Source: Trichomonas vaginalis G3
Taxonomy: Eukaryota; Parabasalia; Trichomonadida; Trichomonadidae
Direction: 5' to 3'
DNA length: 64,000 bases
Assembly: GCF_026262505.1 (NCBI RefSeq)
Contig: NC_067204.1
Coordinates: 3,939,797 to 4,003,796, forward strand
Shown here: positions 27,473 to 37,902 of the stretch, piece after piece
Layout of the letters: each line of letters begins with the position of its first letter
Position numbering within the stretch: position 1 is the first letter of the stretch
Program-made: the position numbers and the translations under genes
The notes under the pieces: generated by a model
The model's database searches: none
Told to the model about the DNA's origin: nothing
What the model saw: the letters and a program-made list of their open reading frames with translations, nothing else

Positions 27473-28318
27473 ATGAGTGCAACAGCTCCAACAGCTAATG
27501 ATCAAGCTCGCCCACAGACAACTGGATCAGCTTCACAGCAGAATCCATCGATCCGTGCTCTCCAGTTCGCTATCAACACAACTCTTCAAACACAACAATT
27601 AGAAAAAGAGAACGAAGCTTTAAAGGCAAAGCTCGCTGAAAACGAAAAACTCCTTTCAGAGTTCGATGATGCCAGAGTTCGTGCTAAAAGTTTAAAGACT
27701 CAATTAAAAGAAAAGGAGGCTAAACTCGAAGCCAAGCGCCAAGAACTTATCCAAATCCAAGAGGCAATTATTTCAACACTTCAAGCTCCTCCACAGCAGC
27801 AAAACGAAGATCCAGAAGAAGCTCTTGTTCCAATTCCAATTATTATGAACAGAATTCAAGAACTTGTTATGTCCCTCTCCGAAACAGCCGCTGATAATAA
27901 GACCACTGCTGTTCCAGTTATTTCTCTTTTCAATACAAGCGAAAAATTAAATCAATTGTACGACGCTCTCGTTGAACAAGATATCATCCATGAAACACAA
28001 GAAGAGCACGATGAGAGATACAGAAAGTACGTACAAGCTCAGCAAGCTATTGTTTCTAAGCTCAAAGATATCCTTGCTTCTGCAAAAGCACAAGGAGCCG
28101 ACCTTGAGGAAGAAGAAGAATTGGTTGAAGAAGAGCAGAATGAAGAGGAAGCTAAGAATGAGGGACCAAAGATTGTTGAAGTTACAGAAGAAGAAGAAAA
28201 GAAAGAAGAAACTCCAGCTCCAGAAGAAAAGAAGCCAGAAGAGGCAAAGCCAGAGGAACCAGCAGCTAAGGAAGAGGCTCCAGCTGAAGCAGCTGCACAA
28301 GAAAAACCACCAGCATAA
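27473..28318 (+). CDS. Coiled-coil protein with Ala/Pro/Glu/Lys-rich tail (281 aa)
   Basis: Residues 1-28 are polar. About residues 35-110 form a clear coiled coil (LEKENEALKAKLAENEKLL). A second helical region covers about 120-215, then an extremely acidic stretch (EEEEELVEEEQNEEE) and a Pro/Ala/Lys/Glu repeat tail ending EKPPA. Codon usage is strongly biased (GCT, CTC and AAG rich), suggesting high expression. No family recognised; a cytoskeletal or scaffold role is possible. The low-complexity tail opens the other frames too, which are not genes. Confidence 0.65.
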   Translation: MSATAPTANDQARPQTTGSASQQNPSIRALQFAINTTLQTQQLEKENEALKAKLAENEKLLSEFDDARVRAKSLKTQLKEKEAKLEAKRQELIQIQEAIISTLQAPPQQQNEDPEEALVPIPIIMNRIQELVMSLSETAADNKTTAVPVISLFNTSEKLNQLYDALVEQDIIHETQEEHDERYRKYVQAQQAIVSKLKDILASAKAQGADLEEEEELVEEEQNEEEAKNEGPKIVEVTEEEEKKEETPAPEEKKPEEAKPEEPAAKEEAPAEAAAQEKPPA

Positions 28319-28744
28319 GTTTTGATTTGATTCATTATTTTCTTTTGCCTATTATCCTCCTTTTTAACATAAAATTGTATGGATTTTCAGTTCTACATAA
28401 TTGCTCACATTTTTTATTATGTTTTTATAAATTATGTGTAATAACTTTATTTTCTTTCAAAATCTCGTTAATAGACTTACTCGTTGATATTAAAAGGATC
28501 AAAATACCAATGTTTGATTGGAATTGAATGCTTTTATATAAACTATTCATTGATGTATTGCTTATCTGTACATTCTCTATCTTACAAACCCAGCTTTAGT
28601 AGGTTTTCAAGAGTGTCTAGCATTTCTTTCATATTATAAACTGCAAGTACCCTATTATTTTGAATATACTCGCATTATGTCATCTTTTTTATTATTCAAT
28701 AGGGGAAAAAATGCGCATTTATTTTATGGGCATAAGAGATATTT
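28319..28744. other. AT-rich intergenic region
   Basis: About 430 bases between two convergent genes. I see no gene, RNA or repeat in it. Confidence 0.45.
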
Positions 28745-31156
28745 TTATTCTGTAGTAATGAGTGGAGTTGAGTTAAGCTTGTTTGACTCATTCTTCTTCT
28801 TATAGATGCAAACGCCGACGATGATTGCGACTAATGCAACGCCAACACCACCTGCAATTGCGAGGATAGTAATCAACTTTGTGTTACTGCCCTTCTTAAT
28901 GATGTAGAGATTACGAGATGATATTGAATAATCAACCTGATCATTATAGAATTGATTCTTTGATGTGAAGGCAATGTTTTCAATAGAATCAGCCTCTGTG
29001 ACAATGATCATATCTTCGACATCTTCGAAATTATTAGGGACAAGGTCATCTTTCTCAAGATTGCAATTGATTGTCATGTTTTCGATTGTTGTGTGATTGG
29101 CAACCAAAATTGCTAAATCAGATGGGATGTAGCTGTAATTCAAGTTGGAGATCTGATTGTACATAGCAATTGTTGCAGATCCTTCCTCCAAAATAAGGTT
29201 GTTAACTTTAATTTCCTTTGGAAGCATATGAATTGCTTGGTAATCAACATGGTAGGTATCGCATGTGATATTTCCTGATGATGTAATTGTGATGTTGTTC
29301 AAAACTTCAATGTTTTCGATTTTTGCATTATTTCCTGGAGTCAAATTAATAATTGAATTAGCAGATGCAATCAAAGATTTTAATTTTCCTGAGAAGCTGA
29401 TGTTGATATTACTAGCTGTTTCGTCGAGTTTTAATGAGTGTTCATCTCCTGTAAGTTCGACTTTAACATTTGCAAATCCGTTTGTTGTTGCTGACGGAGC
29501 TTTAATTGAAACTGTTGTGCAATTTGGATATGAAGCGGTAACTGTAACTGGAGAATCAGAAACGACTGTAGACTCAAGGTTGATTGGTTCAATGAAGATC
29601 ATTGCAGCATAGCATTCCTTTGCACCAGCATTCTGTGCATTGTATGTGTTACTATCTACAACCATTGAATCTGGGAAATGCAATTCGACAAGTGCCTTGC
29701 TATTTTTATCTTTTGGAAGAGCAGAAAGATCGGCTCTTAATGACCATAACTGGAATATATTTTGTCCATTGCATAAGTCAGCAAGCTTCTGGTTAATTCC
29801 AGCATTGTAGCATCTAAGAATCATGATAGATGTCTTAGTAAGATTTCCGTTGTAGTGGACATTCAAGCCTCTTGAAACAACGACATTGAGATTTGAAATG
29901 GAGTCATCAGAAAGATAAACTGTCTCTTTATCACCATCGAATTCAACAGCTGTTGTGAAGTTCATATCGATTGTGATATCTTCTGTATAATCCTTGAAAC
30001 ACCAAATCTTGAAAACACTGACAGCATGGTTAACTCTGTTACTGATTGTAGTGATATCACTTGAAGAATTGAGTAAAACTGTATTTTCTGGGCATTTGTT
30101 CTGATCCTTTGTAATGCAGAAATCAGTTTGTGGTTCATGCTTTGTGATCTTGATTGTTATCTTATTCGAGGTGCACATTTTTTCACCATAGAAGTTACCA
30201 TAGAGGAATGGGAATCCAATATAATGGATACTTGTTGACAACTGAACATTTTCGCAATTAATGTCTGGAGCGTATATGACATCATAAGTTCCTTCTGCAA
30301 GATCATCCATGTTATCAATGTCTAATTGGAACTGAATATCCTTGCTCTTGAGCTTTCTTGCTTTGATAGCGGAATGAATTGAACCAAAAGCATTGATTGC
30401 CTCAAGGTTTGTGAATGTTAACTTTGAATGGTTCAATGTCATGTGATCAAATGAGAAGTTTCCAGAGAAGTCGACAACACCTGATTGTCCATAAAATTCC
30501 TTGGCATGAACATATTCTGCTGTTGATGTAACTGCCGAAACACTATCAGTGCCATAGATGCCTTCAACATCAATTCCTTCGCCTGAGATAAGCGTGGATG
30601 ATGTTGTTCTGATCTCCTTCAATTGGGCTTTGCGTGAGGCATGATAATGATATTTCGAATTATCAGAACCCTGAACAATGTTGAACATGTTAATGTTAGA
30701 TTCTGTGGAAAGCTTGAAACCATTCTTTGCAACAATATTTGGTCCAGATGCCTGCTTTGAAACAGAAAGTGGGAAGTTCATTTCGAGATCTGATCTTCCG
30801 TTGAATGTTGCACGGCTAATAAGATGATGACGGTAACCAGCAACGTTATAGATATTTACCTTTGTGAGATTTGCTGAAAATGTGAAAAATGTATTAACTT
30901 GAGTATAATTGACAGTGAATTCGCAGTGTGATTCTTCATTGAGGGAGAATGTAATCTTTTTCATGTTCAAATATATCTTATCATAAGCGATATTATCGAA
31001 GTAAATGTTTGAATCTACTGAGCAATCGATGAATTGTTTTGTGCCATTGTACTGTGAAACATCATAATGGAAATCAGAAGCCTTAACAGAAGATTCTGAT
31101 TTGCCAAGCAAGCCAGAGATTGTCTGCCCTCTGAAGAGCTCTAATGCAAGTAGCAT
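28745..31156 (-). CDS. Type I surface membrane protein with C-terminal anchor (803 aa)
   Basis: Long beta-rich ectodomain with many Asn/Ser/Thr (several N-x-S/T sites), few Cys, and one hydrophobic anchor near residues 762-785 (ITILAIAGGVGVALVAIIVG). A short basic and polar tail follows (CIYKKKNESNKLNSTPLITTE). The N-terminus MLLALELFRG is a weak signal sequence. This shape fits the trichomonad surface-protein families with a Gly/Ile/Val anchor and a short cytoplasmic tail. I see no leucine-rich BspA repeats or enzyme motifs. The repeated NxxNxxFxxL-like strands hint at a beta-helix. The promoter has an initiator TCATA 8 bases from the ATG. Confidence 0.65.
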   Translation of the reverse strand: MLLALELFRGQTISGLLGKSESSVKASDFHYDVSQYNGTKQFIDCSVDSNIYFDNIAYDKIYLNMKKITFSLNEESHCEFTVNYTQVNTFFTFSANLTKVNIYNVAGYRHHLISRATFNGRSDLEMNFPLSVSKQASGPNIVAKNGFKLSTESNINMFNIVQGSDNSKYHYHASRKAQLKEIRTTSSTLISGEGIDVEGIYGTDSVSAVTSTAEYVHAKEFYGQSGVVDFSGNFSFDHMTLNHSKLTFTNLEAINAFGSIHSAIKARKLKSKDIQFQLDIDNMDDLAEGTYDVIYAPDINCENVQLSTSIHYIGFPFLYGNFYGEKMCTSNKITIKITKHEPQTDFCITKDQNKCPENTVLLNSSSDITTISNRVNHAVSVFKIWCFKDYTEDITIDMNFTTAVEFDGDKETVYLSDDSISNLNVVVSRGLNVHYNGNLTKTSIMILRCYNAGINQKLADLCNGQNIFQLWSLRADLSALPKDKNSKALVELHFPDSMVVDSNTYNAQNAGAKECYAAMIFIEPINLESTVVSDSPVTVTASYPNCTTVSIKAPSATTNGFANVKVELTGDEHSLKLDETASNINISFSGKLKSLIASANSIINLTPGNNAKIENIEVLNNITITSSGNITCDTYHVDYQAIHMLPKEIKVNNLILEEGSATIAMYNQISNLNYSYIPSDLAILVANHTTIENMTINCNLEKDDLVPNNFEDVEDMIIVTEADSIENIAFTSKNQFYNDQVDYSISSRNLYIIKKGSNTKLITILAIAGGVGVALVAIIVGVCIYKKKNESNKLNSTPLITTE

Positions 31157-31160
31157 TATT

Positions 31161-31165
31161 TATGA
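31161..31165 (-). promoter_or_regulatory. Initiator-like TCATA (minus strand)
   Basis: Coding-strand TTTTCATAAATAATG: TCATA fits the trichomonad initiator, close to the ATG at 31156. Confidence 0.5.
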
Positions 31166-31169
31166 AAAG

Positions 31170-31760
31170 TGAAGTGGAGAATCAATCCGTGAAATTTTGA
31201 AGAGTACTCGAATTTTGAATAGTTTATCTCAATCAGGAGCCTGTCTCCTTTTTTATATAATAATATTGCATTGTTACCATATTAGAAAATACTTTGTAAA
31301 ATGAAATAAGTGATCCCCGAAATGAATTGAGAAGAAATAATTATTATTTTCAAAAAGTCTTCACAAAAATGGTGATCACTTTTTATTTAATTGCCTGAAA
31401 AGTCCAGATGTAGAAACTGGACATAAGGGAGCAGATTTATCTTGTAAAAAATAATAAATACTGAATTTTTACAAAAAATTGAGTCGAATTTTGAATGACA
31501 TTGAGACAATGGGCGGATGAACCTGAACACATAAATACGTTTCAATTTAAAACTAATATTGATTATTTAATTAAGAATATTTCAAATTTTAAAAAAATAA
31601 TTTTAAAATTAAACTGTTATAAAATGGAACCAACGAAACCCCAGATTAGAAATTGCGTAAAAAGTTATTTAAATCATAAAAATCCGAACAAATATTTAAT
31701 AAACAAAAAAATAATAATAAATTCTATAGCAAACAAAAAAATTGAGAAGGTATATCAAGT
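31170..31760. other. AT-rich intergenic region
   Basis: About 590 bases. A Lys/Asn/Ile-rich open stretch at 31495-31788 is only low-complexity translation. No supported gene. Confidence 0.45.
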
Positions 31761-33446
31761 TCATTTTTCCTCCATATCATGCATATGAACTTGTCTTCTT
31801 GTTAAAATTCTTGAAGAAGTTTTAATCAAATCTTCTTCCTTTTTCTCTTTCATATCCTTCTCAGATATTACTTTGAGAGGTATTTCGATATCCCGGCTGC
31901 TGTAGAAGACAGAAAGTAAAGTATTCTTGGATAAATCCACTTTTGCGTCTTTTCTTCTTCTTGTGTTTCTCTTTGTGTCCTTATCTGGTTGTCTATCGGC
32001 CCATTCATCGGAAGGAGTCGGCCAAGGAAGGTCGCTATCGAATGGAAGCAATAATTCTTCATCTTTAACGAGAGCTCCGTATTTTCTTGACTTTTCATGT
32101 GCCATTGGACCTTGTACGTGATGCGCAAATAGTAAAGCGCGGACAGTTCCTTTAACTTTGACTAATTTCGGGTGACAATTGTAATGAAAAGATCTTCTGA
32201 TATGTTGGCTAATAGAAAAGCTCGTACGATCTGTATCTATCACAAAGTCACTATCGGGAACACTCACGTATGTTGCTTTGATTCCGTTTTCTGAATTCGC
32301 TTCAAAAAAGTGACACAAAAAACCGGGAACTTCACATATAAATTGACCATCTGCTAAAGGAGTTGCTGGTGTAATACGGCCATTTGCGAAAAGAAGCTGA
32401 ACGGGGTGCAATGGCTGATCGTATTTAGGAATCGACATCTTATCCAACAACATTTGAGCTCTTTCGCTTGTTTTGAAGGTATTAAAGGCTACGAACAAAG
32501 AAGGGCGGGCTTCTGGAACCTTCTCGTACAGGAGCTGCATAGCAAGATTATCAATCGCCTTGAAAAGAACTTTTTTTTCAATACGAAGGATATCTGTTAA
32601 AGTTGACGTCAACAGACTCCAAAAAGCTTCATCTTCTTCGAACAGGGATGATGCAAATGCATTAAAGTAGCGCGCAATTGTCTCATTGAAATGCAATTCT
32701 CCTTTATTTAAATCTGCCAAAATAAAGTTACGGAATTTACCCTTAGGAATTTTCGCTACCATTTCCGCGTAGTTTGCCTGTATCAAAACCGTAAAATCTC
32801 GAAACTGATTTTCAGGTAATCGATAATAAGGCACAGAAAGCTGTCCACCACCGCAGAACGAGCATATAAAATGCGGCGGGTTCCTTCCGTACCCCAGATC
32901 AGCGCATGATTTATGTACCCAATACTTGCATTTCACGCATTGGATGATTGGCTCATCGTATTTCTTAGAATTACCGCATCTGCATCTTATTGGCTTGTTC
33001 TTGCAGAACGGGCATAGGAACTTCTCGTTAGGAACGCTCCTTGCTATGTTCATGCACAATCCATGCAGCCAGTAATTGCAGTTTTCGCATTGGATCATGA
33101 ATCCGTTATCTACTTGTCTGCCACATACGCATCGAATCCCGTACGACCCGCTCACAGCATCGCTGAATAAACCTGGTTCCGGTAAATCGATTTCTCGTGC
33201 TGGTGTTACTGGTCTTGGGAATCTTTTCTTAAACATTGCAGGGTCTATTTCCTGCTGTTGTGCTTTTTGAGGTTCTGTTTGCTGTAACATCGGTGAAATT
33301 TGAGGTTTTTGCATTGATATTTGAGGAATTATGTTTGGAGTTGGAAGAACAGACCGTGCCTGCTTCATCGGTATCGTTGTACGTGCCTTTTGCCGTGGAG
33401 TCATCATCAGATGGCTGATCCCAGATACGGCAGGAATCGGCAGCAT
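31761..33446 (-). CDS. Double PHD-finger protein with degenerate SET domain (MLL5/Set3-like) (561 aa)
   Basis: Probable chromatin reader. After a Pro/Gln-rich, probably disordered N-terminus, residues about 100-205 hold two tandem PHD fingers: CVCGRQVDNGFMIQCENCNY, WLHGLC and CPFCK in the first, CRCG, QCVKCKYWVHKSC and CSFCGG in the second. Residues about 370-500 (PGFLCHFFE, then DSDFVIDTDRTS, QHIRRSFHYNCHPKLVKVKG, ELLLPFDSDLPW) follow the order of the SET domain of the MLL5/Set3 group. The canonical catalytic NHSC-type motif is replaced here, so methyltransferase activity is doubtful, as in MLL5. The C-terminus is basic (DTKRNTRRRKDAKVD), suggesting nuclear targeting. Confidence 0.68.
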   Translation of the reverse strand: MLPIPAVSGISHLMMTPRQKARTTIPMKQARSVLPTPNIIPQISMQKPQISPMLQQTEPQKAQQQEIDPAMFKKRFPRPVTPAREIDLPEPGLFSDAVSGSYGIRCVCGRQVDNGFMIQCENCNYWLHGLCMNIARSVPNEKFLCPFCKNKPIRCRCGNSKKYDEPIIQCVKCKYWVHKSCADLGYGRNPPHFICSFCGGGQLSVPYYRLPENQFRDFTVLIQANYAEMVAKIPKGKFRNFILADLNKGELHFNETIARYFNAFASSLFEEDEAFWSLLTSTLTDILRIEKKVLFKAIDNLAMQLLYEKVPEARPSLFVAFNTFKTSERAQMLLDKMSIPKYDQPLHPVQLLFANGRITPATPLADGQFICEVPGFLCHFFEANSENGIKATYVSVPDSDFVIDTDRTSFSISQHIRRSFHYNCHPKLVKVKGTVRALLFAHHVQGPMAHEKSRKYGALVKDEELLLPFDSDLPWPTPSDEWADRQPDKDTKRNTRRRKDAKVDLSKNTLLSVFYSSRDIEIPLKVISEKDMKEKKEEDLIKTSSRILTRRQVHMHDMEEK

Positions 33447-33974
33447 ACAAAAAATTTTGGAATCAGTTCACTTCACATTGAAATTTTTGTCCTGATTTTT
33501 GATATATCTGTAATTGTTTGTGTTTCTAGTAAACAAAAATTTTAAACCATAATTTGAACTTCTTTCAAAAGATTTTGTGATTAAATTTAGTGATGAATAT
33601 ATGTCATACGGCATAACGACTATCATAATATGTTTTAACTACTTCTAAAACGGTGTTCTACATGAGTTATTCATGAAATTTATGATTTCATAAACAGATA
33701 AATTTTGAAATAAATGAAAATTTTTAATCGATTTCTGTTATTGGCATATAATATTGATTAGCATATTGAATCTATAATGAATTTATATTAGATCATGAAA
33801 AAATAAGCTGTATTTACATTAAATAAATTGTGTATTTGAACAAATAGTCCATAAGCATCATTCTATATATGTTTACTAGATTAATTCTATTGAACTTATC
33901 AAAATACTATAAACTGATTAGTTAATCATGGTATAAATTCATGTTTATTTTTAATAACAATACAAATATCTCTT
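33447..33974. other. AT-rich intergenic region
   Basis: About 530 very AT-rich bases between two genes on the same strand. No gene, RNA or repeat seen. Confidence 0.45.
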
Positions 33975-36581
33975 TTAGTTAGTTTGACTGCCAATTTTGG
34001 CATTATAATAAGCTGTAGCATTCAATGAATCAAACGGTAATTCATAATCTGGTATTGCGTGTTCATCAATATCTCCTTCATCGAATAAACAGATATCTTC
34101 TTCATATTCATCACTACTACTCTCTATGTAAGCTTTATTATTCTTTTTATCTAATAAAAACATAGCAGAATTGATTAATTCTTCAGAATTTCTCTGTTTT
34201 CCTAAAGAAGTGAGAACAATCACTGTATATTTAATAGTTCGATTATCGCATTTTGAAATATTCCTTAATCTCCTCAAAATTGCTTCAATTACTTCGTCAT
34301 TCACATTTTGGCAAATTTCATCTTCATTTATTAAAATTCCTGATGCAAGAAGCATTACGCTTGTTGAGAATACTGATATCTCTGTGTCATCATTCAAAAA
34401 CATAAAAGATCTCTGAACAATTTCAAAAACAGAAGAATTTTGTTCCATTTTTTGGACCAAGAAAGCCAAAACAAAAGGAATTGATGCCAAAAATAGTCCT
34501 AAATCTGTTTGTTGTATTACATTGTCAATAAATTCAATAAAAACTTGCATTTTTTCTGATGCAACGAAATTATTGAAATCTTTGATCAAACAGATAATGA
34601 GACCAAGACTTTTTTCAATTAAATCATATTGTCCTTCTTCATTTTCAGTGATTTGGTTGAGAACATCAAAAATATTGTAAATTGTCATTGGAACTTCAGT
34701 TAATTTGTTTTTGAGTGATGTGAGTATGCAGCAAAGTTGCATTTCACTCATAGAATTGCGATAATTCAACAGTGAATTCAAAATAAAATCAATAATATTT
34801 TCAGATTCGTTTTTAAACGTGTCTATAGGTAACGAATCGATGATTGCAGCTACAGAGACCAATAATTCACTTCCGTTTGATGATGGATCTGACTCTTCTG
34901 TCATTTGAGAAGCGTATTCTTCCCATAACTTCATCATTGTTGAAATTAAATCAACTGACGAGTCAATAACATTATTTGGATACGATGTAGCCACTAAAGA
35001 AATGACTTGTTGAAGTTTTTTGTGGTTAAATGTTTCAAGAAGAGTCAAAGATGTCTGAATTATCTCCATAACGTCATAATGTTGGGCCACATTGAATGAT
35101 TTATCATCATGTGATGCCAACAATAGAAGACAACCAGCGAATCGGCCTAATTCGCTTGGATCTGTTAAAATTACTTGGCAACTGAGGTCAATAATAAAAG
35201 AATGTGTTTCTATTGATCCAACAGAACTATTTTCAGCAATTCTTGATAGAAAATTAAGAAATTGCAACCGAATATAAATATTATTCGAATAATCAATGGA
35301 TTTGATGATCGGATCAACAACAGATTCATCAAATTTTACAAATTGAGAACAAATAGATAACAAAAATAGCTTTGATTCCAAAATTGACTCATCTTCACAT
35401 CCTTCAGCGAAATGCTCAATAATATAATCAATTATTCGTGGCTGCTCATTGTACATTGCCTTTAACAAGTAGTATATGCATCCTCTTGTGATTTTGTCAC
35501 CAGATTTTTCTTTAATATTCACACAGAAGTAATAATATTGAAGAGGATTCTGTTCCATGAGAGCTACATCTTCTTGTGTCAATTTTGATACGTTGTAAAT
35601 GAACTTTGTTATGAATTCTTCTGAAATTAAAATTTCCAAGTGAATTCCACGGTTAATCATGGTTTTAAATATGGGAATAATGGATGTTACGATATCAGAA
35701 TTATCAGAAGCTTGTTCATATAGCTGTATAAGGCTATTTATTATTGAAATTGAATAATCTTCTTTAATAAATGCGGAAAACTCTCTTTTTGTGGAACTTA
35801 CTTGGTCAGGATTACCATAATTATTGATCAGAATGTGAACAATCCCTTTACTGTACTCATAAACAGTCAATAAATGTTTTCTTAGCTGAATCATTTGTTC
35901 TCTTAGATCTGGAGATGCAAGAAGTTGTGGAACAATCTGTATAAGCTGTAATGTACATTCATTTAGGCATGCTGAGTCTACTTTTTCTAATAAAATTGAT
36001 AAAATACTAAATATATAATCAATCATATCTATGAATACAAAACTAAGTGGTCCATCGCCTGTTTCTGTAAAAATATTGTTCATTATTTCAACAAATTGTG
36101 GAATTAACGTATTTGAGTAAGCTTCTAAGTTAAAATCTTTTTTATTGGAATATTCAATGAATGTAGATGCAAAGCATAATGAAATTACTGTTTTTTCAAT
36201 GGTTTCATGCTTAATAATTTCATTTATTACGATTGGAAGATAACGATTGACTAATAAAGGATGGGGTATGAATATTTTTGATAAGCATCGATTCAAAAAT
36301 CTAATTTGTTCGTAATTGATTTCCAGAAGTAGATCAAAGAGATGATCAGATAATAATTGAAGGCTTTCATACGAATACTTATGGGTACCAAGCATCTTGT
36401 ATATCACATATAAAACATTGGTTACTATTATGTGATTTTGCTCTGTTTTAATCTGGTCAAGTAGATTTAGTAAAAAATTTAGATATCCAGGATCCTTCAT
36501 TGCCTCTAATATGGCATTTGTTGCATTTGTTCTCGAATCCTCATACTCAGATGACATATCCGAGAACAGTTGCAACTCCAT
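33975..36581 (-). CDS. Importin-beta family nuclear transport receptor (868 aa)
   Basis: An all-helical HEAT-type solenoid of a length common for karyopherins (850-1100). The N-terminal helices (TNATNAILEAMKDPGYLNFL, then HIIVTNVLYVIYKML) resemble the importin-beta N-terminal repeat region that binds Ran. The C-terminus has the acidic, Tyr-containing end typical of importin-7/8/9-type receptors (DEYEEDICLFDEGD, then IPDYELPFDSLNATAYY). It would carry cargo through nuclear pores under control of Ran-GTP. Which importin it corresponds to cannot be told from the sequence by eye. A second ATG eight codons in (MSSEYEDSR) is an alternative start. Confidence 0.68.
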   Translation of the reverse strand: MELQLFSDMSSEYEDSRTNATNAILEAMKDPGYLNFLLNLLDQIKTEQNHIIVTNVLYVIYKMLGTHKYSYESLQLLSDHLFDLLLEINYEQIRFLNRCLSKIFIPHPLLVNRYLPIVINEIIKHETIEKTVISLCFASTFIEYSNKKDFNLEAYSNTLIPQFVEIMNNIFTETGDGPLSFVFIDMIDYIFSILSILLEKVDSACLNECTLQLIQIVPQLLASPDLREQMIQLRKHLLTVYEYSKGIVHILINNYGNPDQVSSTKREFSAFIKEDYSISIINSLIQLYEQASDNSDIVTSIIPIFKTMINRGIHLEILISEEFITKFIYNVSKLTQEDVALMEQNPLQYYYFCVNIKEKSGDKITRGCIYYLLKAMYNEQPRIIDYIIEHFAEGCEDESILESKLFLLSICSQFVKFDESVVDPIIKSIDYSNNIYIRLQFLNFLSRIAENSSVGSIETHSFIIDLSCQVILTDPSELGRFAGCLLLLASHDDKSFNVAQHYDVMEIIQTSLTLLETFNHKKLQQVISLVATSYPNNVIDSSVDLISTMMKLWEEYASQMTEESDPSSNGSELLVSVAAIIDSLPIDTFKNESENIIDFILNSLLNYRNSMSEMQLCCILTSLKNKLTEVPMTIYNIFDVLNQITENEEGQYDLIEKSLGLIICLIKDFNNFVASEKMQVFIEFIDNVIQQTDLGLFLASIPFVLAFLVQKMEQNSSVFEIVQRSFMFLNDDTEISVFSTSVMLLASGILINEDEICQNVNDEVIEAILRRLRNISKCDNRTIKYTVIVLTSLGKQRNSEELINSAMFLLDKKNNKAYIESSSDEYEEDICLFDEGDIDEHAIPDYELPFDSLNATAYYNAKIGSQTN

Positions 36582-36846
36582 AATTTCTGTTGAAACAAAA
36601 AATGAATAGTTATTACTAAAATTATGTACACATATTGGAATGCCAATATGATTTTCAAACTATTTCTAGTTTCAAGCCAAAAATATTATTGTCTTTTTTA
36701 TCAATCCTATCTTAAATTGCAAAGTTCATCGGGGAAGATGTTATGCTACTGGAATACTTTTTAAATCATTGTTATTTAATTGATCCATTTACAGAATTAA
36801 AATTTTATTAAATAAAAAAATCAACGAATAAATATATATAAGCACC

Positions 36847-37575
36847 TTACTGGTTAGCTGGGGCGGGTTCATCTTTAACAACAGCTTCTTCGACATCATC
36901 GACTTCATCCTTGACTTCGGCTTTGAGACTTAATGAATTTCCTTGTTTATCCTTCTTTTCTTGAGGTTTGTTCTCCTGTGGCTTCATGCCTTGGCTAATA
37001 TTAGTCTGGTTATTTCCCTGGTTCTGTTCCTTGTCATCCATTGGCTCAAGTTTTTTCTCAACTTCAGCGCGAAGAGATGTAGAGTTTTCGTTCTGGTTCT
37101 CCTCCTTGTTTTCATCTTCCTTTGACTTTTGTGGTGACTTTGTCGATGGTGAATCCTTTGTTGTCTGTGGTTCTGTTTTGCTGAATTTGTAATCATCCTG
37201 GCGTTTCTTCTTAGCATTTGGATCTGAGAAGCCGTATGAGCCAACGCCATTATGGGTCATTCTCCAAACCTGATGCTCGTGATCACGTTCATGCTCAAAG
37301 AAATCTGCACGATTGATGTATGATGTTCTGTAAACAATGGCATGATACATTTTTTCGTTCTCATATGTAATTCTCTGTTGCTCTTCTCTTTGTGCCTTGC
37401 CGTGAAGTGAAACAGGCCTTAATGGTTTGTTAAGTAATTTATTCTGAGCAGAAGCCGCGCGTTTGATAGCGTTTTGATTCTTAATCTTTTGAAGGGCTTC
37501 AAGATGAAGCTTGTATTGCCTTGAGCGCTCTTGCATTGAGCAAATGCGGCTCACTTCGGGAATTGCGCGAAACAT
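36847..37575 (-). CDS. CFAP97/Hemingway-like protein (242 aa)
   Basis: Residues about 15-100 show the pattern of CFAP97-type flagellar proteins: RQYKLHLEALQKIKNQNA, then KPLRPVSLHGKAQREEQQRI, followed by TYENEKMYHAI, which parallels the family motif in which a Q-x-E-R-x-x-I segment precedes an E-N-x-x-(L/M) helix. The remaining 140 residues are low-complexity Lys/Glu/Gln/Asn with two copies of a NSxSLxAEV unit. A flagellar role would suit a parasite with several flagella, but this is inferred from a short motif only. The ATG is preceded by TTTCAGA, also seen before the LRR-PP2C gene. Confidence 0.48.
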   Translation of the reverse strand: MFRAIPEVSRICSMQERSRQYKLHLEALQKIKNQNAIKRAASAQNKLLNKPLRPVSLHGKAQREEQQRITYENEKMYHAIVYRTSYINRADFFEHERDHEHQVWRMTHNGVGSYGFSDPNAKKKRQDDYKFSKTEPQTTKDSPSTKSPQKSKEDENKEENQNENSTSLRAEVEKKLEPMDDKEQNQGNNQTNISQGMKPQENKPQEKKDKQGNSLSLKAEVKDEVDDVEEAVVKDEPAPANQ

Positions 37576-37902
37576 TCTGAAATAACGAATATTTTGAGTT
37601 TACAAACGTACTCAAATTTTGTTCAATTGATTTTCCTCTTATTTTCTAGAATTTGAATGTCTATATCATAACAATCATTTTCCTCTTTCGCACTTTTTAA
37701 AATTTTGTAGATTTGGGGTTGGTGGGAAATTATGCCCACCTAAAATTTATCAGATTCCTTACATTCGATCACCAACATAATATATCATGTGAAGTAAATT
37801 ATATATTATGAGGAATTCTTTCAATTTGTGAAAAAATATTGAATCAATTATTATTATGATATTATACACTTTATTATAAACAAAACAAAAACAATCGCCT
37901 GA
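37576..37902. other. AT-rich intergenic region
   Basis: About 330 bases without a supported gene or structure. Confidence 0.4.

Noticed and set aside
27947-28335. Open frames antisense to, and in another frame of, the Glu/Lys/Ala-rich tail
   Set aside because: Shadows of biased GAA/AAG/GCT codons in the real gene.
31495-31788. 97-codon open frame
   Set aside because: Lys/Asn/Ile-only low complexity in an AT-rich gap, overlapping the end of the PHD gene on the other strand.
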